Origin: Hyphococcus aureus
GTDB taxonomy: Bacteria; Pseudomonadota; Alphaproteobacteria; Caulobacterales; Parvularculaceae
Assembly (NCBI RefSeq): GCF_042643165.1
Contig: NZ_JBHRSH010000001.1
Span: 310,001 to 374,000 of the forward strand
Direction of reading: 5' to 3'
DNA: 64,000 nt
Shown here: piece after piece, positions 59,165 to 64,000 of the stretch
How positions within the stretch are numbered: the first letter of the stretch is position 1
Layout: each line of letters begins with the position of its first letter
Notes under the pieces: model-generated
What the model saw: only the letters and a program-made list of their open reading frames with translations
The model's database searches: none
What the model was told of the DNA's origin: nothing
Made by a program: the position numbers and the translations under genes

Positions 59165-60103
59165 ATGTCACTGGCGGCGCGTCGCATCAGCACGGCACTC
59201 AGCAAGAATACGCGCAAGCGCATCACAGAGCTGAAGGCTTATCCCACCATTGAGACATGGATGAATCCTGTCACGCGCGGACTTGCGAGACGGCTCGCCA
59301 ATCATGAATGGGAAAAGTGTCTTTCCGAAATCGACTTTGAATACCGCATGAATGACGTCGAAATCGCCGGGCGGCCCTGCGTCACATATGAAACCGCCGG
59401 TGACCGGCGCGACGATCTGTTTCTCTTTTACGTTCACGGCGGCGCTTTTGTCAGCGGCTCACCGCGCGTCAACGCCTCCATGATCCTGCCGGCCGTGCGC
59501 AACACCGGCGCCCAGTGCCTTGGCGCTTCCTACTCCTTATTGCCCGACGGGCGTTTTCCGACGCCTCTTGAAGAAGTTGATCGCGTCTACAAGGCGGCGC
59601 TGAAGGAACATCAAGGCAAACGCATCGTCGCGTTTGGCGACTCCATTGGCGGCGGCATCCTGCTGGCGAGCCTCATGCGCTGGCGTGACGAAGGCGTCCA
59701 ACTGCCTGATCGCGTAGTGCTTGCGTCTCCTGCCGTGGACGGCGTCGGCGCCAGCGACACCCACCGCACCATTGACGGGCACGACCCGCATCTGAGGACA
59801 CATCAGGGCCGCAGCGTCCAGAAATTATTTCAATATTACGCGCCGGGCGAAGATCTGCATAATCCGCTGATCTCGCCAATCTATGGATATTTCTCCGGCC
59901 TGCCGCCCATGCTGATCCATGTGGGTTCGCGAGAAGTCCTTCTCGGCGACGCCGCGCGTCTCGCCGAAGCCGCCCGCCGCGCCGGAATCAACAGCACCCT
60001 CCGGGTCTTTGACGGGATGTTCCATCTGTTTCACATGCACTGGTCGCTATCTGAAGCCAAAACAGCCCATGAGGATATTGCGGAATTCATCCGCAGCGTG
60101 TGA
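59165..60103 (+). CDS. Alpha/beta hydrolase of the hormone-sensitive-lipase family
   Basis: The 312-aa esterase has the oxyanion motif YVHGGAFVSGS (about 90-100), nucleophile elbow VAFGDSIGGGI (about 154-164), acid region IHVGSREVLLGDA (about 251-263) and the catalytic His in FDGMFHLFHMHW (about 281-292). It should hydrolyse short to medium esters or lactones; natural substrate unknown. The ATG at 59165 has GAGGGCGGAAATTTT upstream. The longer frame from 59054 lacks a site. Confidence 0.88.
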   Translation: MSLAARRISTALSKNTRKRITELKAYPTIETWMNPVTRGLARRLANHEWEKCLSEIDFEYRMNDVEIAGRPCVTYETAGDRRDDLFLFYVHGGAFVSGSPRVNASMILPAVRNTGAQCLGASYSLLPDGRFPTPLEEVDRVYKAALKEHQGKRIVAFGDSIGGGILLASLMRWRDEGVQLPDRVVLASPAVDGVGASDTHRTIDGHDPHLRTHQGRSVQKLFQYYAPGEDLHNPLISPIYGYFSGLPPMLIHVGSREVLLGDAARLAEAARRAGINSTLRVFDGMFHLFHMHWSLSEAKTAHEDIAEFIRSV

Positions 60104-60175
60104 CCCTCGCACTTTTCCACAATCCACCCGGATGATATGCTCCGCCCAGGATAACCTGGCGAAAGCGTATTAATC

Positions 60176-61108
60176 ATGTCTGTGAGCGAACCAGCCGAGA
60201 CGCAAATGCAAGGCGCCGTCTTGCGCGCGCCCTCAGCTGTTGTCGGCCTGGATGACATTCGCAACCTGAAATCAGTGCAGCGCTGCGCCGAAGCGCAAAT
60301 CGGCGGCCTTGCCTGGCCAACCATCGCGCTTTCGACTTCGGGCATTGCGGCCTTCGCGTTGATCATCAGCCTGACCATCGCCGGCGTTTTGCCGGTCTGG
60401 ATCGCGGCCATCTTGAACCTGCCGGTTTATTTTGTGCTTTATACCGGGCTTCATGAGACCTCCCACCGCAATTATCACGGCCGGAACAAATCCATGCGCT
60501 GGATCAATCACGTCTTTGGCCTGATGATCGGGTGGATCATGTTCTACCCTTACTCCATGCATGATTACATTCATCTCACGCACCACGCGAACACCAACGA
60601 CCTTAAAAAAGACCCCGACGCCTGGATGCACGGCGACAGTTTCATGGCTGTCTTCGCCAGAGCCGCAACCCTGCCCTGGCGCTACTGGAACTTCACTATC
60701 GGCAACAAGTTGAAAGAACCGGGAGGCGTAAAATTTCTCGCCAAGATATTATTGCAAGGCGCACCAACATTGATTGGCGTTGCTGTGCTCATCTCGTTGG
60801 GACTGTGGCAAGTCGCGCTGATCGCCTGGTTCGGATCGCTCGTCATTGCCGTAGGTATTCTCGGCGTTTGTTTCGACTGGATCGTGCATCACCCGCATAA
60901 GGACAAATCCCTGCTCGGCGGCACACGCGTCTTCGCGGCGCGCAAAGGCTGGAAGCGTTACGCCCTTAAGGCTGCGTTGCTGGGGCAGAATTACCATCTG
61001 ATCCACCACATCAATCCGCGCACGCCGTTTTACCGTTATGACCGGGTGTTTGAGCGCAGCGAGGATTTTCTGCGCGCCCAGGGCGTCAACATAATTGACG
61101 TGTCCTGA
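60176..61108 (+). CDS. Membrane fatty acid desaturase/hydroxylase-family protein
   Basis: The 310-aa protein has paired helices and the three His boxes of the di-iron desaturase family: LHETSHRNYHG (about 97-107), HDYIHLTHHANTN (about 127-139), and a distal NYHLIHHINPRTPFY (about 275-289). It should insert a double bond or hydroxyl in fatty or carotenoid chains using O2. The N-terminal 45 residues are soluble. Substrate is unclear; beta-carotene hydroxylase-like and acyl-lipid forms share these boxes. Confidence 0.88.
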   Translation: MSVSEPAETQMQGAVLRAPSAVVGLDDIRNLKSVQRCAEAQIGGLAWPTIALSTSGIAAFALIISLTIAGVLPVWIAAILNLPVYFVLYTGLHETSHRNYHGRNKSMRWINHVFGLMIGWIMFYPYSMHDYIHLTHHANTNDLKKDPDAWMHGDSFMAVFARAATLPWRYWNFTIGNKLKEPGGVKFLAKILLQGAPTLIGVAVLISLGLWQVALIAWFGSLVIAVGILGVCFDWIVHHPHKDKSLLGGTRVFAARKGWKRYALKAALLGQNYHLIHHINPRTPFYRYDRVFERSEDFLRAQGVNIIDVS

Positions 61109-61110
61109 AC

Positions 61111-61494
61111 TCAGGCGCCCCGGGGCTTGCCGGCGCTTTTCAGAGCGATGATGCGGTAAAGCGTGCAGGCGATGACATAAACAATTTCAACATCAAAGAA
61201 CCTGTTCAGGACGAACTTCTCCCAGAATAAGCCGCCTGTATTTAACAGCGTCGCGAGGTGATAAATCACCAGCACCCCATGCATGAAACATAGCGGCGCC
61301 GGAAACCAGCGCCCGCGCGACATGCGGAAAAACAACGCCGCCGTGATCGCGTCGATGACGATATAGCTCACTGTCAGCGCGGCGCCGTCGAGCACCAGCC
61401 ACATTTGCAGAGCAGCGACCCAGTTGATGAAAATAATCCGCGCGGCGGCGGTGATGTGTTCCGAACGGGAATGAAGGGCGGCCATCAGCATCAC
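61111..61494 (-). CDS. Hypothetical membrane protein
   Basis: The 127-aa protein has about four helices (IFINWVAALQMWLVLDGAAL, about 20-39; VSYIVIDAITAALFF; APLCFMHGVLVIYHLATLL; VEIVYVIACTLYRIIAL), ending in a basic tail. The stop converges with the desaturase stop 2 bp away. GTG at 61494 is the first available start, with ATG codons just after it. No family recognised. A holin-like or phage-type small membrane protein is conceivable because of the neighbour at 61524. Confidence 0.6.
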   Translation of the reverse strand: MMLMAALHSRSEHITAAARIIFINWVAALQMWLVLDGAALTVSYIVIDAITAALFFRMSRGRWFPAPLCFMHGVLVIYHLATLLNTGGLFWEKFVLNRFFDVEIVYVIACTLYRIIALKSAGKPRGA

Positions 61495-61523
61495 GCCGAT
61501 GGCCGCGGCGTAGAGGCTAATAG

Positions 61524-61838
61524 TTATCCAAGCCCAAGAATTGATCGAACAGCCCCCAACGGTTCAAACTTTGGAAGTCCGCCGCCAGCCGCCTGAAACA
61601 GGTCAGCGCCGGCTTCCATCGCTTTTGCGTTCATGGCGTCATGCGCATTTGTGGTGACCTCCGCGAGATTAACCAGCGCGGTCTGAATAGATGCAAAAGC
61701 TTCTGCCCCTTCTGATGCATGAAGCTTGCCATCAAGGCCCTTGGCGGCGACGGCGCCAGCGGCGAGCGTCGCGGCCAGGCCCGCAATTTGCTTCTCAAAT
61801 CGCAGCAACACTAACTGTTCTTTTCGGAGATCTGTCAT
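61524..61838 (-). CDS. Small helical hypothetical protein
   Basis: The 104-aa protein starts after GAGGATAAGAG. It is Ala-rich and helical (IAGLAATLAAGAVAAKGL, about 18-35; AFASIQTALVNLAEVTTNAH, about 47-66) and ends LPKFEPLGAVRSIL. It resembles small proteins seen near prophage-like or gene-transfer-agent genes, but no named domain is visible. Confidence 0.6.
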   Translation of the reverse strand: MTDLRKEQLVLLRFEKQIAGLAATLAAGAVAAKGLDGKLHASEGAEAFASIQTALVNLAEVTTNAHDAMNAKAMEAGADLFQAAGGGLPKFEPLGAVRSILGLG

Positions 61839-61945
61839 CTCTTATCCTCATAAGTAAAAAATGTGGTACGCATTACACAAATACAACCATAACGCGAATA
61901 CAGGTGAAATCTAGATAAAAATACAACCTAAGAGAGAAAGTTAAC

Positions 61946-62251
61946 TTGAGTATAGATGAAGACAATTACGCCGCGCGGATCGGGCTGATGATGTGGCGGG
62001 TGGCGAAAAGGCGGGCCGAAGAGATCAAACTCTATGGGCTGGCGCCGGATCAGGCGGCCCTTAGCGGCGCAGAAGCGAGCGGCGCTGAACATACAGCTCC
62101 GCCGCCAGCTCGGCGCCGCGATCAAGAGCAGAGGGCGCTGGAACGCCCCCTGTCTCTTTCAGAATTTCTTCGAGAACTGGCCGAAGAGCTTGCGCGAGAC
62201 GAGCCGGGCCCTGACGGGTCGTCAGACGGCTCAACGCCGCATAAGTATTGA
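61946..62251 (+). CDS. Possible small protein overlapping the HTH gene on the other strand
   Basis: The 101-aa frame starts at TTG with an AGAGAG stretch upstream. Its first 45 residues (YAARIGLMMWRVAKRRAEEI, about 8-27, then LYGLAPDQAAL) look protein-like, while the C-terminal half is low-complexity and lies opposite the end of the HTH gene for 191 bp. Either a short gene with an overlong tail or a chance frame. Confidence 0.35.
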   Translation: MSIDEDNYAARIGLMMWRVAKRRAEEIKLYGLAPDQAALSGAEASGAEHTAPPPARRRDQEQRALERPLSLSEFLRELAEELARDEPGPDGSSDGSTPHKY

Positions 62252-62621
62252 CAGCGGCCTCTGACGCCACCGCCAGCATGTCAGGCGAAACCGGCGTATT
62301 TTCTTCCGCACGCAGATGGTTAATCACAACCGCCAGCGCCAGGCGCAAGCGGTCCTGATCCAGTTGCGGTTCATTAGCCGCCGCGTTGATGTTTACGACT
62401 TCTGCACCGCCAGCCGCTCCTTCCGGAGCGTCGTCGCTGTAAAGCATATCGAGCGTCACTGCGCCGCCTGTCGCCTCGACAATCCGGCGCGCAAGCATCG
62501 GCCTTGGCGCCTGCACGCGCGAAACGATCCGGTAGAGCGTCTGACGCGACACGCCCACCCGCGCGGCGAAATCCTGAAACCCCTCCTCCACCTCGCGGAG
62601 ATATTGCTTCAACGGATGCAT
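62061..62621 (-). CDS. Helix-turn-helix protein with helical C-terminal domain
   Basis: The 186-aa protein has an HTH at its start: LKQYLREVEEGFQDFAARVG (about 3-22), VSRQTLYRIVSRVQAPRPML (about 23-42), followed by a linker with AAGGAEVVN and a long helical region (about 95-186). The N-terminus resembles XRE-type regulators that begin MxPLxxYLxE. An ATG at 62621 is preferred to one at 62627. It stands alone with a 140-bp gap to the ABC-F gene, divergent. Regulatory target unknown. Confidence 0.78.
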   Translation of the reverse strand: MHPLKQYLREVEEGFQDFAARVGVSRQTLYRIVSRVQAPRPMLARRIVEATGGAVTLDMLYSDDAPEGAAGGAEVVNINAAANEPQLDQDRLRLALAVVINHLRAEENTPVSPDMLAVASEAAVNTYAALSRLTTRQGPARLAQALRPVLEEILKETGGVPAPSALDRGAELAAELYVQRRSLLRR

Positions 62622-62765
62622 GATCATACCCCTACGCGACTTTTGCGCGGGAAAAATCTGTCACGAGACTCGCAACATTAGGTAAAGAATTGCTGCGCCG
62701 CGAAAGACCCTCTATGACCGGCGAACCCGGCCGTGTGGCGCCGTACAGAAAGCATCATAACCGCC

Positions 62766-64000
62766 ATGAGCGCGCTTCTTTTGACCTTGAACGGCGTTCG
62801 CCTTCAGATTGGCGCAACCGCCCTTTTTGAAAACGCGTCGCTTAACGTAGGCGAACGTGCGCGCATCGCGCTGGTCGGACGCAACGGGTCGGGCAAATCA
62901 ACGCTGATGAAGATCGCTGCGGGGCTGATCGAGCCGGACACGGGCGACCGCTTTGTCCATCCGGGCGTCACCTTGCGCTACCTTCCGCAGGAGCCGGACG
63001 CATCAGGATATGCAACAATAGGCGATTATGCGCGCGCCGGGCTTGATGAAACCGGCAAGGGGCACGAGGCGGAGACGCTGCTCCAAGAGCTGGGACTGAA
63101 CCCCGCCGCCGCGCCGGAAAAACTGTCGGGCGGCGAGCTGCGCCGCGCCGCGATCGTCCAGGCGCTCGCCGCCGAACCGGACGTGCTTTTTCTCGATGAA
63201 CCGACCAACCATCTCGACCTGCCGGCCATCGCCTGGCTGGAAGAGAAATTACGCAGCCTCCCATGCGCCATGGTCATTATCAGCCACGACCGGCGGTTTC
63301 TCGAGACCGTCACCAATGACACGGTCTGGATCGACCGCGGCGAGACCCGGCGCGCCGGATGCGGCTTTCGAGAATTCGAAGCATGGCGCGATAAATTCCT
63401 CGAAGAAGAAGAGGTCGCGCTGCACAAGCTCGGGCGCAAAATCGCCGCCGAAGAACACTGGATGCGCTACGGCGTCACGGCGCGCCGCAAACGCAATATG
63501 CGCCGGGTCGGTGAGCTTCAGTCCATGCGTACGAACTTGCGTGAAGCGAAAAGAGTTCAGGGCGGACCCGCTTTTTCGGTGCAGACAGGCGGCGCCTCGG
63601 GCAAGCGCGCCATTGTCGCCGACCATGTTTCGAAATCTTTCGGGGGACGAAAGATTGTCGACGATTTTTCCGTTGAGATCGCCCGCGGCGACCGTATCGG
63701 CCTTGTCGGGCCCAACGGCGCCGGCAAGACAACGCTGATCAATCTTCTCATCGGGGCGCTGGAACCCGATGAAGGCTCGATCAAACTGGGAACCAATCTT
63801 GAAATCGTCTCGTTGGACCAGCGCCGGGCGCGGCTGCGCCCCGATATGCGCGTCGCCGACGCCGTTAATGACGGAACCGGAGACTGGGTCATGATCAATG
63901 GCGAAAAGCGCCATGTGGCGACCTATCTCAAAGACTTTCTTTTCGGTCCGGAACAATGGCGCCAGCCCGTGGAAGCGCTTTCAGGCGGCGAGCGCGGACG
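62766..64000 (+). CDS. ABC-F ATPase (Uup-like), 3' end cut by window edge
   Basis: The visible 411 codons give the first ABC domain with Walker A VGRNGSGKSTLMKIA (about 38-52), signature LSGGELRRAAIVQAL (about 118-132), Walker B DVLFLDEPTNHLDLPA (about 138-153) and HDRRF. A charged linker follows (about 215-270: EEEEVALHKLGRKIAAEE), then the second Walker A VGPNGAGKTTLINLL (about 316-330). The window ends just inside the second signature (ALSGGERG). The soluble tandem-ABC layout without membrane segments is that of ABC-F proteins, which act on ribosomes or, for Uup, in transposon excision and translation. The C-terminal domain that would separate Uup from others lies outside. Confidence 0.92.
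   Translation, partial: MSALLLTLNGVRLQIGATALFENASLNVGERARIALVGRNGSGKSTLMKIAAGLIEPDTGDRFVHPGVTLRYLPQEPDASGYATIGDYARAGLDETGKGHEAETLLQELGLNPAAAPEKLSGGELRRAAIVQALAAEPDVLFLDEPTNHLDLPAIAWLEEKLRSLPCAMVIISHDRRFLETVTNDTVWIDRGETRRAGCGFREFEAWRDKFLEEEEVALHKLGRKIAAEEHWMRYGVTARRKRNMRRVGELQSMRTNLREAKRVQGGPAFSVQTGGASGKRAIVADHVSKSFGGRKIVDDFSVEIARGDRIGLVGPNGAGKTTLINLLIGALEPDEGSIKLGTNLEIVSLDQRRARLRPDMRVADAVNDGTGDWVMINGEKRHVATYLKDFLFGPEQWRQPVEALSGGERG

Noticed and set aside
1..64000. CRISPR array or rRNA genes
   Set aside because: No regularly spaced direct repeats with unique spacers and no rRNA-like sequence were seen.

Overview
The window is about 57-60% GC by eye, densely packed, with Shine-Dalgarno starts, ATGA-type overlaps and gene families (Usg, DUF2924/DUF3489 recombinase cassette, GalE-VanZ-KdsB, SCP2-like thiolase with DUF35) that point to an alphaproteobacterium. 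A free-living, marine-type lineage such as Parvularculales or Hyphomonadales is my guess, not something the sequence proves. No rRNA and no CRISPR array was seen. One tRNA (Ser, anticodon GGA) is present.

Region 1 (1-25050) is a large CoA-dependent catabolic cluster. It holds thiolases, three acyl-CoA dehydrogenases, an acyl-CoA ligase, MaoC-type hydratases, a PaaG-like enoyl-CoA hydratase/isomerase, three SDRs, a Rieske oxygenase, a phytoene-dehydrogenase-like flavoprotein, a family III CoA transferase, a citryl-CoA-lyase-like protein, a CitE-like lyase, a ThDP enzyme, a cupin, an ACAD10/11-type kinase and a TetR regulator. A 16-bp inverted repeat, TATACY-N4-AGTATA, recurs in front of almost every transcription unit. 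I read it as the operator of the local TetR protein, so the region looks like one regulon. The gene set fits stepwise degradation of a branched or cyclic (isoprenoid, steroid-like or aromatic) carboxylic acid, ending in C4/C5 dicarboxyl-CoA cleavage. The substrate is unknown.

Region 2 (25246-39490) is accessory DNA. It starts with a complete IS1182-family element whose ends and 4-bp target duplication can be read. Next comes an sbcD-sbcC operon with two small downstream genes, divergent from a BrxR/CapW-like WYL regulator, and then a divergent PD-(D/E)XK-like/XRE pair. A phage- or ICE-like cassette follows: ParB-methyltransferase fusion, DUF5681, DUF3489, DUF2924 and a large serine recombinase. 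The region ends beside tRNA-Ser.

Region 3 (39600-64000) is mostly core genome: a TerC-like membrane protein, a DUF4105 protein, galE-vanZ-kdsB, a phosphatase, a C-methyltransferase, a MAPEG protein, argE-like, a lysine-rich histone-H1-like protein and a tandem FKBP lipoprotein. It continues with a phospholipid operon (CDP-alcohol transferase, CdsA-like, PlsC-like), a MarR/M19 dipeptidase pair around a 26-bp perfect palindrome, a polyamine pair (decarboxylase plus deoxyhypusine-synthase-like), an HSL esterase, a fatty acid desaturase, and an ABC-F ATPase cut by the right edge.
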